This document shows, in pieces, positions 17,417 to 25,011 of a DNA stretch of 44,796 bases. A program made the position numbers and the translations under genes. Under the pieces are notes generated by a model, which ran no database searches, was not told the origin of the DNA, and worked only from the letters and a program-made list of their open reading frames with translations. Source of the DNA: an uncultured Gemmiger sp. (lineage in GTDB: Bacteria; Bacillota; Clostridia; Oscillospirales; Ruminococcaceae); contig CASFJO010000065.1 of assembly GCA_949295035.1 (NCBI GenBank), forward strand, positions 1-44,796. Direction: 5' to 3'. Positions within the stretch are counted from its first letter, which is position 1. The number at the start of each line of letters is the position of its first letter.

Positions 17417-19687
17417 ATGCCGTTTTTTCACCGCCGTGCCGCCCGTCCGCCCAAAAGGCCACGACCGGCCCCGCCGCCGCCCGCCACCGCCGGCCAGTCC
17501 GCCGGCATGCGGCTGCGGGTGCGGCTGCTGGCGGGGGCCATGGCCCTGACCGTGGCGGGGGTGCTGCTGGCGCGCCTGGCCTGGCTGCAACTGGCCGATT
17601 CCACCTTTTATGCCGCCCGTGCCGCCCGCCAGCAGATGCGCTCCGCCACGGTGCCCGCGCCCCGGGGAGATATCTACGCGGCCGACGGTACTCTGCTGGC
17701 AGGCAGCGTGACTTGCTGGACCATCCGGGCGGTGCCCCGGGAGATGCAGGAGGAACTGCTGGACGCGGCGGCCGCCGATCTGGCCGCTCTCCTGAATGAG
17801 GACGCGGATTCGTTTGCCCAAAAGTTTGCCGACCGCAAGAGCAACGACGCGCTGCTGGCCCGCCGGGTAGACCGGGAGACCGCCGACGCGGTACGGGACT
17901 ATTGCGAATCCACCGGCCTGTCCGGCATCCGCATCCAGCAGGATACAAAGCGTCTGTATCCGGAAGGGGATTTTGCCGCCAGTATCCTGGGCTTCACCAA
18001 TGTGGACGGGGACGGCCTGGCCGGGCTGGAACTGGAGTATAATGAGACCCTTACCGGCGTTGCGGGCAGTGTGCTCACCGCCCGCAACGCCTGGGGGTAT
18101 GATCTGGAACAGGCCGAAAGCCTTTACCAGGCGCCGGTACAGGGCAACAGCCTGACACTGACGATCGACGCCAACATCCAGCACTATCTGGAACAGCACC
18201 TGAGCTACGCGGTGCAGGAGCACAACGTCTCCGCCCGGGCGGTGGGCATCGTCATGGACGTGAACACCGGGGCCATTCTGGCAATGGCCACCAAGCCCGA
18301 TTACGACCCCAATCAACCCCGCCTGATCGCCGACGAGGCCACCCGCGCGGCGGTGGACGCGCTGACCGGGGAAGAGCGCGCCGCTGCTTTGCAGCTGGCC
18401 CAGCAGACCCAGTGGCGCAACAAGGCGGTAAGCGATCTGTACGAACCGGGCTCGGTGTTCAAACTCATCACCGCCTCCGCCGCGCTGGATTGCGGCGCGG
18501 TGCAGCCGCTGACCCAGTTTACCTGCGGCAAGTCCTACAAGGTGGCCGGCATCGCGTTCCACTGCGCCAACAACAAGGCCCACGGCCTGCTCACCGTGCA
18601 GCAGGCGGTGGCCCAGTCCTGCAACCAATCCCTGATCCAGATCGGGCAGCTGTTGGGCAAGGAGCGGTTTTATCAGTATTTTGAGGCCTATGGCCTGACC
18701 GGCGCCACCGGCATTGACCTGCCCGCCGAGCCCGCCCGCAGCGAGTATTACACACCGGACCGCATGGGCCCGGTGGAACTGGCCAGCTGTTCTTTCGGTC
18801 AGTCCAGCAAGATCACCCCGATCCAGATGATCACGGCGGTGGCGGCGGTGGTCAACGGCGGCAAACTCATGCAGCCCTACGTGGTGGCCAAGGTCACCGA
18901 CGCGGCGGGCAATACGGTCAGCGAGACCCGGCCCCAGGTGCGCCGCCAGGTCATCAGCGAACAAACCAGCGCCGCCATGCGGGAGATCCTGGAACTCACT
19001 GTGCTGGAGGGCGGCGGAAAAAACGCTTATGTGGCCGGTTATCGGGTGGGGGGCAAGTCCGGAACCAGCCAGAAGCTGGACTCCGAGGACGAAAAGGCCC
19101 GTATCGCCAGCTTTGTGGGGGTGGCCCCGATTGACGACCCGCAGATCGCGGTGCTGATCTGCCTGGACGAACCCCACAGCTTTACCACCGCCGGCGGCAG
19201 CCTGTCCGCCCCGGTGGTGGCCCAGGTCATTGAGGACACCCTGTCCTATTGGGGCGTGCCTCGGGTCTATACCCAGGAGGAGCTGGACGCCATGCAGACC
19301 GCCGTGCCAAACCTGACCGGCTCCGCGCCGGACAAAGCGCTGGAGCGGCTGGCCAACAATGGCCTCGCCGGCAAGGTGGTGGGGGAGGGGGACGCGGTGC
19401 TGCGTCAGTATCCGGAGGCGGGCCAGTCCTTGCCCCGCGGTTCCACTGTGCTGCTCTATACCAGCGACGCGGCGCCTCTCTCGGTCACAGTGCCGTCGCT
19501 GGCCGGGCAAAGCTATGACCAGGCGGCGGCGGCCCTGCGGGCCGCCGGGCTCAATCTGTGCGCGGAGGGCCCCGCCTGGTCGGAGGGCGCGGTAGCGGTG
19601 TCCCAAAGCCTGAGCGAGGGGCAGAGCGTGCCGATGGGCAGCGTGGTCACCGCCCGGTTCTGCGATTATTCCGGTGTGGAGGATTAG
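17417..19687 (+). CDS. ftsI: Class B penicillin-binding protein with two PASTA domains (FtsI/SpoVD type)
   Basis: A 756-residue D,D-transpeptidase that cross-links septal or spore peptidoglycan outside the membrane. The N terminus is short, Pro- and Arg-rich (1-33), followed by one membrane helix (about 37-57), then a dimerisation domain (RGDIYAADGTLLA). The transpeptidase domain carries SVFK (Ser346-Lys349), SCN (401-403) and KSGT (547-550). Two PASTA repeats end the protein (VPNLTGSAPDKALERLANNG and VPSLAGQSYDQAAAALRAAG). PASTA tails are typical of Firmicutes division PBPs and of SpoVD. It precedes ftsW by 59 bases; the two products normally work as a pair. The only Shine-Dalgarno sequence lies inside a hairpin. 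Confidence 0.92.
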   Translation: MPFFHRRAARPPKRPRPAPPPPATAGQSAGMRLRVRLLAGAMALTVAGVLLARLAWLQLADSTFYAARAARQQMRSATVPAPRGDIYAADGTLLAGSVTCWTIRAVPREMQEELLDAAAADLAALLNEDADSFAQKFADRKSNDALLARRVDRETADAVRDYCESTGLSGIRIQQDTKRLYPEGDFAASILGFTNVDGDGLAGLELEYNETLTGVAGSVLTARNAWGYDLEQAESLYQAPVQGNSLTLTIDANIQHYLEQHLSYAVQEHNVSARAVGIVMDVNTGAILAMATKPDYDPNQPRLIADEATRAAVDALTGEERAAALQLAQQTQWRNKAVSDLYEPGSVFKLITASAALDCGAVQPLTQFTCGKSYKVAGIAFHCANNKAHGLLTVQQAVAQSCNQSLIQIGQLLGKERFYQYFEAYGLTGATGIDLPAEPARSEYYTPDRMGPVELASCSFGQSSKITPIQMITAVAAVVNGGKLMQPYVVAKVTDAAGNTVSETRPQVRRQVISEQTSAAMREILELTVLEGGGKNAYVAGYRVGGKSGTSQKLDSEDEKARIASFVGVAPIDDPQIAVLICLDEPHSFTTAGGSLSAPVVAQVIEDTLSYWGVPRVYTQEELDAMQTAVPNLTGSAPDKALERLANNGLAGKVVGEGDAVLRQYPEAGQSLPRGSTVLLYTSDAAPLSVTVPSLAGQSYDQAAAALRAAGLNLCAEGPAWSEGAVAVSQSLSEGQSVPMGSVVTARFCDYSGVED

Positions 19688-19746
19688 TTGCCGGTCCTTC
19701 TGCGCACACTGATACGGGGCCCCGCGCCCCAAGGAGGATGCCTGCC

Positions 19747-20892
19747 ATGCGTCTGCGTTCACTCAAGGCCCGAATATTTCCGGCCGGGCTGCCGGGGATG
19801 GATCTGCCCTTTTTTCTGCTGGTGCTCACCCTGCTGTGTTTTGGTCTGGTCATGCTCTACAGCGCCAGCTGCGCGGTGGGCCAGTACCGGTTCAACGATC
19901 CCTATACCTATATCCGGCCCCAACTGCTCTTTACGGCGGTGGGGCTGGCCGCTCTCTTTGTAGCCAGCCGGCTGGACTATCATATCCTGCATGCCTGGGC
20001 CTGGCCACTGTTCGGCATATCGCTGGTGCTGCTGATAGTGGTGCTCTTCATGCCGGAATACAACGGCTGCCGCCGCTGGATCGTGATCCCGGGGCTGGGC
20101 ACGCTGCAGCCCAGCGAGATCGCCAAGTTCTCGGTGATCGTGCTCTTCAGCCATATCATCTCGCTGAACCATCCCCGCATGAAAAGCTTTACCGTGGGAG
20201 TGCTGCCGTTTGCGCTGATTCTGGGGGCGGTCACGGTGCTCATGCTGTTGGAGCCGCATCTGTCCGGCACCCTGCTGATCCTGGCCATCGGGGCGGTGCT
20301 CATGTTTGTAGGCGGCACCGGGCTGCGCTGGTTTGCGCTGGCGGGAGGCGGAGCGCTGGCGGCGCTGGCCGGCGCGCTGATTCTGCTGCCGGATCTGGTG
20401 CCGTACGCCGCCAGCCGCCTGTCCAGCTGGCTGGACCCTTTTGCCGACCCGCTGGGCGCGGGCCACCAGACCATCCAGAGCCTGTATGCCATCGGCTCAG
20501 GCGGCGCGCTGGGCCTGGGGCTGGGCAACAGCCGCCAGAAACATCTCTATGTGCCTGAGCCTCAGAACGATTTTATCTTCTCCATCCTCTGTGAGGAACT
20601 GGGCTTTGTGGGGGCGGCGCTGGTGATCCTGCTCTTTGTGCTGCTGCTTACCCGGGGGCTCGTTATCGCGCTGCGGGCTGCCGATAAATTCGGCGCGCTG
20701 CTCACGGTGGGCTTTACGGTGCAGGTGGTGCTGCAGGCCGCCCTCAACATGGCGGTGGTCACCAATACCATCCCCAATACCGGTATCAGCCTGCCGTTCT
20801 TTTCCTCCGGGGGCACCAGCCTGATGATGCTGCTGGGGGAGATGGGTCTGGTACTTTCGGTGGCGCGTCAGGGAGAGCAGCCAGGCGGATAA
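19747..20892 (+). CDS. ftsW: SEDS-family glycosyltransferase (FtsW/SpoVE/RodA)
   Basis: A polytopic membrane protein of 381 residues with about ten helices, polymerising lipid II glycan strands together with the class B PBP encoded just upstream. Family marks are MLYSASCAVG near the first helix, NGCRRWI and QPSEIAKFSVI (catalytic loop region), LLEPHLSGTLLI, QNDFIFSILCEELGFVGA and NTGISLPFFSSGGTSL towards the end. Two in-frame ATGs are close: 19738 abuts AAGGAGG directly, while 19747 lies 9 bases after it, so 19747 is chosen. Placement between the PBP and MurA/FtsZ genes favours FtsW or SpoVE over the elongation paralogue RodA. Confidence 0.93.
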   Translation: MRLRSLKARIFPAGLPGMDLPFFLLVLTLLCFGLVMLYSASCAVGQYRFNDPYTYIRPQLLFTAVGLAALFVASRLDYHILHAWAWPLFGISLVLLIVVLFMPEYNGCRRWIVIPGLGTLQPSEIAKFSVIVLFSHIISLNHPRMKSFTVGVLPFALILGAVTVLMLLEPHLSGTLLILAIGAVLMFVGGTGLRWFALAGGGALAALAGALILLPDLVPYAASRLSSWLDPFADPLGAGHQTIQSLYAIGSGGALGLGLGNSRQKHLYVPEPQNDFIFSILCEELGFVGAALVILLFVLLLTRGLVIALRAADKFGALLTVGFTVQVVLQAALNMAVVTNTIPNTGISLPFFSSGGTSLMMLLGEMGLVLSVARQGEQPGG

Positions 20893-20976
20893 TTTCGGGC
20901 CCCGCACATTTTTTGAACCAAATCGCCCTCGTTCTCATACATTGGGGTACAAAACAAGCAAACGGGGGCGGTAACA

Positions 20977-22245
20977 GTGGGGGAGATCTTGCGGGTATGG
21001 GGCGGCAGACCTCTGGAGGGCGCGGTGCGCCTGCCCAGCGCCAAAAACAGCGTATTGCCGATCCTGGCGGCGGCGGTGCTGGCTGACGGGCCGGTGGTGC
21101 TGCGGGATGTGCCGGATTTGGCCGACGTGCGGGCCAGCGTGTCCATTCTCCGGGCGTTGGGCCTTACGGTGCGCCGCCGGGGCGAAGATCTGCATCTGCT
21201 TCCCGCCGCTGTGCCGGGCTGGCAGCTGCCGGAGGCGCCGGCCCGGGCCATGCGCAGTTCGGTGTTTTATCTGGCGCCGGTCCTGCACCGGGCGGGGCGT
21301 GTGCGGATGCCGCTTCCCGGCGGCTGCAAGCTGGGCCCCCGCCCCATCGACATCCATCTGGATGGGCTGTGCCGTATGGGGGCGCAAGCCGCCTGCGGGG
21401 AAGACTGGCTGGAACTGACCGCGCCGGCCCGCCTGCGGGGAATGGACTATACACTCCGTCTGCCCAGTGTGGGCGCTACCGAGACGCTTTTGATGGCGGC
21501 GGCGCTGGCCCAAGGGGATACCGTCCTCCGCAACGCGGCCCGCGAGCCGGAGGTCCGGGACCTGGCGGCTTTTCTCAACGGCTGCGGCGCGCGGATCGAG
21601 GGCGCGGGGAGCCCGGTGATCCGGGTGCAGGGAAAAACCGCGCTGCATGGCGCCCGCCACCGGCCCATTCCCGATCGGATCGTAGCGGCCACAGTGGCCG
21701 CTGCGGTGGCGGGCTGCGGAGGCTGTGTGACCCTGCTTGGGACCGGGGAAGACCCGCTTGGCCCGGTGGCCGGCGTGCTGGAGCGGGCAGGCTGCCATAC
21801 CGACCGCCCGGCGCCGGAATGCTGGCGGGTGCAGCGCCAGGATGACCTGCAGGGAGTGGGACTGGTGCGCACCGGGGTATGGCCGGGCTTTTCCACCGAC
21901 GCGGCCCCGGTGGTGGCGGGCGGCCTGTTGGCGGCCCGGGGGGATACCGTTCTGGAGGATACGGTATTTGAGGACCGGTTCGCCTGCGCCGAGGGCTTTG
22001 CGCTGCTGGGCGGGCAGGTCTGCCGCCGGGGCCGTGTGCTGGCGGTGCATGGCCCGGCCCGGCTGGCCGGCGCCCGGGTGCGCGCGTGCGATCTGCGGGG
22101 CGGCGCCGGCCTGGCGGTAGCGGCGCTCACCGCCGCCGGGGCAAGTGTGATCGAAGGCGCGGAGTACATCCGCAGGGGCTATGCCGATCTGGCCGGCCTG
22201 TTCCGGGGTCTCGGCGCGCAGCTTCAGGCCGCGCCGCAAGGCTGA
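20977..22245 (+). CDS. murA: UDP-GlcNAc 1-carboxyvinyltransferase (MurA)
   Basis: A 422-residue cytoplasmic enzyme transferring enolpyruvate from PEP to UDP-GlcNAc, the first committed step of peptidoglycan synthesis. Markers are SAKNSVLPILAA (Lys/Asn pair, usually KNAALP), PGGCKLGPRPID with catalytic Cys117 (the fosfomycin target), SVGATETLLMAAALA, PEVRDLAAFLNGCGA, GFSTD with the catalytic Asp, and ACDLRGGAGLAVAAL near the end. The internal repeat of the EPSP-synthase fold is evident. The start is GTG at 20977 after GGGGGCGG. It is somewhat diverged from textbook MurA and could be a second, division-linked copy as many Firmicutes have. It lies 84 bases from ftsW, and a terminator follows. 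Confidence 0.9.
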   Translation: MGEILRVWGGRPLEGAVRLPSAKNSVLPILAAAVLADGPVVLRDVPDLADVRASVSILRALGLTVRRRGEDLHLLPAAVPGWQLPEAPARAMRSSVFYLAPVLHRAGRVRMPLPGGCKLGPRPIDIHLDGLCRMGAQAACGEDWLELTAPARLRGMDYTLRLPSVGATETLLMAAALAQGDTVLRNAAREPEVRDLAAFLNGCGARIEGAGSPVIRVQGKTALHGARHRPIPDRIVAATVAAAVAGCGGCVTLLGTGEDPLGPVAGVLERAGCHTDRPAPECWRVQRQDDLQGVGLVRTGVWPGFSTDAAPVVAGGLLAARGDTVLEDTVFEDRFACAEGFALLGGQVCRRGRVLAVHGPARLAGARVRACDLRGGAGLAVAALTAAGASVIEGAEYIRRGYADLAGLFRGLGAQLQAAPQG

Positions 22246-22331
22246 AAGCGGGCAAGACGCCCGGCCGAACTGTCGGCCACCGCTGTTCGCGCGCAAAAAA
22301 GAGCGCAAAGAAGAAAAATTTGTTGGTTTGA

Positions 22332-22365
22332 GGGGCGGCTGCCGGGCGGCGCGCCCCGTTTTTTT
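22332..22365 (+). terminator. Terminator after murA
   Basis: GC-rich hairpin GGGGCG (22332-22337) .. CGCCCC (22352-22357), with further GC pairs inside, followed by GTTTTTTTC. Confidence 0.75.
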
Positions 22366-22418
22366 CTGCCCGTTTGCAATTTGTGCATTTTTTTGCCTTT
22401 TCTGCCTGCCTTCCATAC

Positions 22419-22447
22419 TTGAATTTACCCGCCAAATCTGGTACTCT
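22419..22447 (+). promoter_or_regulatory. Promoter of ftsZ
   Basis: TTGAAT (22419-22424), 17-base spacer and TACTCT (22442-22447). Confidence 0.5.
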
Positions 22448-22638
22448 TAATAGCAGTAGTATCACTTGGGACGAGCTATGCCTTTTTAAGGCGCCGCGGC
22501 AGGGCCAGGGGATCGTGCTCTCTCCGCGGGTTTCGGCAGAAAAAATGCCGTCTCCGCTCACAAGGAGATGCGCGCTTTGTAAAGGCTGTCTGATATTGTT
22601 TGCCTGGGCAGGAAAAAAGTTTTAGGGGGATTTGAAAC

Positions 22639-23781
22639 ATGAGCTTCATTCTTGACGAAGAGGTGCAGGGCATCACCAACATCAAGGTTATTGGTGTGGG
22701 CGGCGGCGGCGGCAACGCGGTCAACCGCATGGTGCAGGGCGGCATGCAGGGCGTTGAGTTCATCGTCATGAATACCGATCAGCAGGCGCTGATGAGCAAT
22801 AAAGCCACCCAAAAGGTCCAGCTGGGGGCCAAACTCACCCGCGGCCGCGGCGCGGGCGCCGATCCCGAGGTGGGGCAGCGTGCCGCCGAGGAGAGCAAGG
22901 ACGAGATCGCCGCGGCGCTCAAGGGCGCGCAGATGGCCTTTATCACTGCCGGTATGGGAGGCGGCACCGGTACCGGCGCGGCCCCCATCGTGGCGCAGAT
23001 CGCTCATGACCTGGGGATCCTGACGGTGGGCATCGTCACCAAGCCGTTCGCGTTTGAGGGCCGCCGCAAGATGGTCCTGGCGGAGCAGGGCATTGCCGGG
23101 CTGCTCATGCATGTAGACAGCCTGATCGTGATCCCCAACGAGCGCCTGAAACTCATCAGCGAGGAAAAGATCACCCTGATGAACGCGTTTGAAGCGGCGG
23201 ACAATGTGCTGCGCCAGGGCGTGGAGAGCATCTCGAACCTGATCAACGTGCCGGCCTTCATCAACCTGGATTTTGCCGACGTGCGCAGCGTTATGAAGGA
23301 CGCGGGCTACGCCCACATGGGCGTGGGCCGGGCCAAAGGCGCCAACAAGGCGGAGAACGCCGCCAAGGCGGCCATCTCCAGCCCGCTGCTGGAGACCAGC
23401 ATCTCCGGCGCCCGGGGCGTCATCATCAACTTTACCTCTTCCGCCGACATCGCCATGGAGGAGGTGGAACAGGCCGCCAGCCTGATCACCAAGTCCGCGC
23501 ATCCCGATGCGAACATCATCTGGGGTATCGCGTTTGACGATCAGCTGAACGACGAGATGAGCATTACCGTGGTGGCCACCGGCTTTGAGAGCGTGCCGGA
23601 GCAGACCGCCGCCAACGAGGCGCAGGCGGCCGGCGCTACCGGTTATGTGCAAACGCCCCGCGCGGTGTTCTCCAGCGACGGCACGGCGGCTGCCGCGTCT
23701 CCCGCCCCGGCCCCGAACGAAAAGGACGACGATGACAATTATTTTGGCCAGATCCTGGACATCATCAACAACCGGCACTGA
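22639..23781 (+). CDS. ftsZ: Cell division protein FtsZ
   Basis: A 380-residue tubulin-like GTPase that forms the Z ring. The N terminus IKVIGVGGGGGNAVNRM binds nucleotide; GMGGGTGTGAAP (about residue 110) is the tubulin signature; NVDFADVRSVM-type T7-loop residues appear as NLDFADVRSVMKDAG. The globular core ends near residue 315. A linker of about 45 residues rich in Ala/Pro follows, then an acidic run and the C-terminal sequence DDDDNYFGQILDIINNRH. That tail keeps a hydrophobic helix with a basic end but lacks the usual D-I-P-x-F-L-R core that binds FtsA, SepF or ZapA-type partners. AGGGGGA precedes ATG. The coiled-coil gene follows by 30 bases, probably in one operon. Confidence 0.96.
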   Translation: MSFILDEEVQGITNIKVIGVGGGGGNAVNRMVQGGMQGVEFIVMNTDQQALMSNKATQKVQLGAKLTRGRGAGADPEVGQRAAEESKDEIAAALKGAQMAFITAGMGGGTGTGAAPIVAQIAHDLGILTVGIVTKPFAFEGRRKMVLAEQGIAGLLMHVDSLIVIPNERLKLISEEKITLMNAFEAADNVLRQGVESISNLINVPAFINLDFADVRSVMKDAGYAHMGVGRAKGANKAENAAKAAISSPLLETSISGARGVIINFTSSADIAMEEVEQAASLITKSAHPDANIIWGIAFDDQLNDEMSITVVATGFESVPEQTAANEAQAAGATGYVQTPRAVFSSDGTAAAASPAPAPNEKDDDDNYFGQILDIINNRH

Positions 23782-23811
23782 CCGCCGCGCGCACGCAGGG
23801 AGGTGAACCCC

Positions 23812-24795
23812 ATGGCGGTACCGGAACAGCGCGAGGGGTTCAAAACCGCGCTGATCGGATTCAATAAGGCGGACGTGCTGGCCTGTATCGACGCGCTCAG
23901 CGCGCAGGCCCGCCAGCAGCAGGAGCAGCTGCGCGCCCAGGCGGAACAGGCTCAGGCGGAATGGCAGGCCCGGCTGGAAACGCTTCAGGCGGAATGGCAG
24001 GCCCGGCTGGAAACGCTTCAGGCGGAAAAGACCCGGCTGGAACAGCAGACAGCACAGATGCAGCAGGAGATCGGCGCCGAGCGTCAGCGCGCGGACGCCG
24101 CCCAGCAGCGGGTGAACGATCTGGGCCAGAAACTGGCGCGGGAACAGTCCAACGCGGAAAATTTCCGCCGCCGCCTGTTCAACCGGGAAAAAGAGAACCG
24201 GGAACTGCGGGAGGCCAACGCCCGTCTTGCCGCCGAGGCGCAAACCACCGGCCGTGAACTGGAGCAGGCCCGTCGTTCCGGGCAGGAACAGCAGCTGCAG
24301 CTGGCCCAGCGTCAACTGCAGATGGACCGGGAAGCGGCCGAAAGCCGCGCCCGCATCGCCCAGGAACGGCAGGCTGAACAACAGCTTATGACCCGCAGCG
24401 CGCAGGATATCTCCGATTCAGTGGCCCGGCTGCGGGAAGAACTGGCCCGCGTGGATGACCAGATCGCCCGCGCGCAGACCCAGCTTTCCCAAGCTACGGG
24501 CGCGATCTACGCGGCGCTTGGCCAGACCGATCAGCATCTGCAGCAATTGGGGGCTCAGGCCCGCAGCTTTCCGCAGCCGCTGCCGGAATCGCCTTCCCCC
24601 ATCGGCGAACAGGAGCAGACAGTGCCGGATGCGACGCCGGTCGAGGAAACTTGTCCCCAGCCGGCCGCTTCGGTCGATCCGGAAATTCCGCCTCCGCCGC
24701 GGCCGCCTGTACCGCGCCGGCCGCGTCCCCAGCCTCGCCGCCGTACCCGCGCCGAGCAGCTTCTGGACGCGATCGACCGCTTTTTGGGCAAGTGA
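23812..24795 (+). CDS. DivIVA-like coiled-coil protein
   Basis: A 327-residue soluble protein that would co-transcribe with ftsZ. The N terminus GFKTALIGFNKADVLACIDAL resembles the DivIVA/GpsB opening (membrane-curvature or lipid-binding tip followed by coiled coil). Residues about 28-230 are a long coiled coil rich in Gln, Glu, Arg and Ala. The C terminus is Pro-rich (PPPPRPPVPRRPRP) and ends in a short amphipathic helix (EQLLDAIDRFLGK). Two identical 33-base units in the coiled coil encode QAEWQARLETL twice. ATG 23812 is favoured over an in-frame GTG at 23803 because GGGAGG lies 8 bases before it. Its position after ftsZ suggests a septum or polarity scaffold, but the homology is faint outside the first 40 residues. 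Confidence 0.7.
   Translation: MAVPEQREGFKTALIGFNKADVLACIDALSAQARQQQEQLRAQAEQAQAEWQARLETLQAEWQARLETLQAEKTRLEQQTAQMQQEIGAERQRADAAQQRVNDLGQKLAREQSNAENFRRRLFNREKENRELREANARLAAEAQTTGRELEQARRSGQEQQLQLAQRQLQMDREAAESRARIAQERQAEQQLMTRSAQDISDSVARLREELARVDDQIARAQTQLSQATGAIYAALGQTDQHLQQLGAQARSFPQPLPESPSPIGEQEQTVPDATPVEETCPQPAASVDPEIPPPPRPPVPRRPRPQPRRRTRAEQLLDAIDRFLGK
23953..24018 (+). repeat. Perfect 33-base tandem duplication inside the coiled-coil gene
   Basis: Unit 1 is 23953-23985 and unit 2 is 23986-24018, identical base for base and in frame (11 codons, three heptad-like turns). A third unit starts (CAGGCGGAA) and then diverges. This points to a recent slip event. Confidence 0.95.
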
Positions 24796-24820
24796 ACGTT
24801 TTTTCAATAATTTTCTATCC

Positions 24821-24855
24821 AGCGCCGGAGACCGACGGGCCTCCGGCGCTTTTTT
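24821..24855 (+). terminator. Terminator after the coiled-coil gene
   Basis: Perfect 10-bp stem AGCGCCGGAG / CTCCGGCGCT, 10-base loop, then TTTTT. Confidence 0.85.
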
Positions 24856-24890
24856 GCGGGCGGCGCGCACAGCCGCTGCCCTGTGGTTGT

Positions 24891-24919
24891 TTTACAAATC
24901 AGCGGTTTGGTGGTACAAT
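24891..24919 (+). promoter_or_regulatory. Promoter of ftsK
   Basis: TTTACA (24891-24896), 17-base spacer and TACAAT (24914-24919), about 90 bases before the start. Confidence 0.7.
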
Positions 24920-25011
24920 AAATAAATCTAACTATGCGCATGCCCGGCCGAACCTGCCGGGACGGGCGAACGCCGCCCCTTGCCGATTGTTTTGAGGGAG
25001 TTACTGGGATT

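Larger units (their letters stand above)
22246..22638. other. Intergenic region between murA and ftsZ
   Basis: These 393 bases hold the murA terminator and the ftsZ promoter, then a leader of about 185 bases. No gene with a credible start is seen. It marks ftsZ as a separate transcription unit. Confidence 0.5.
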
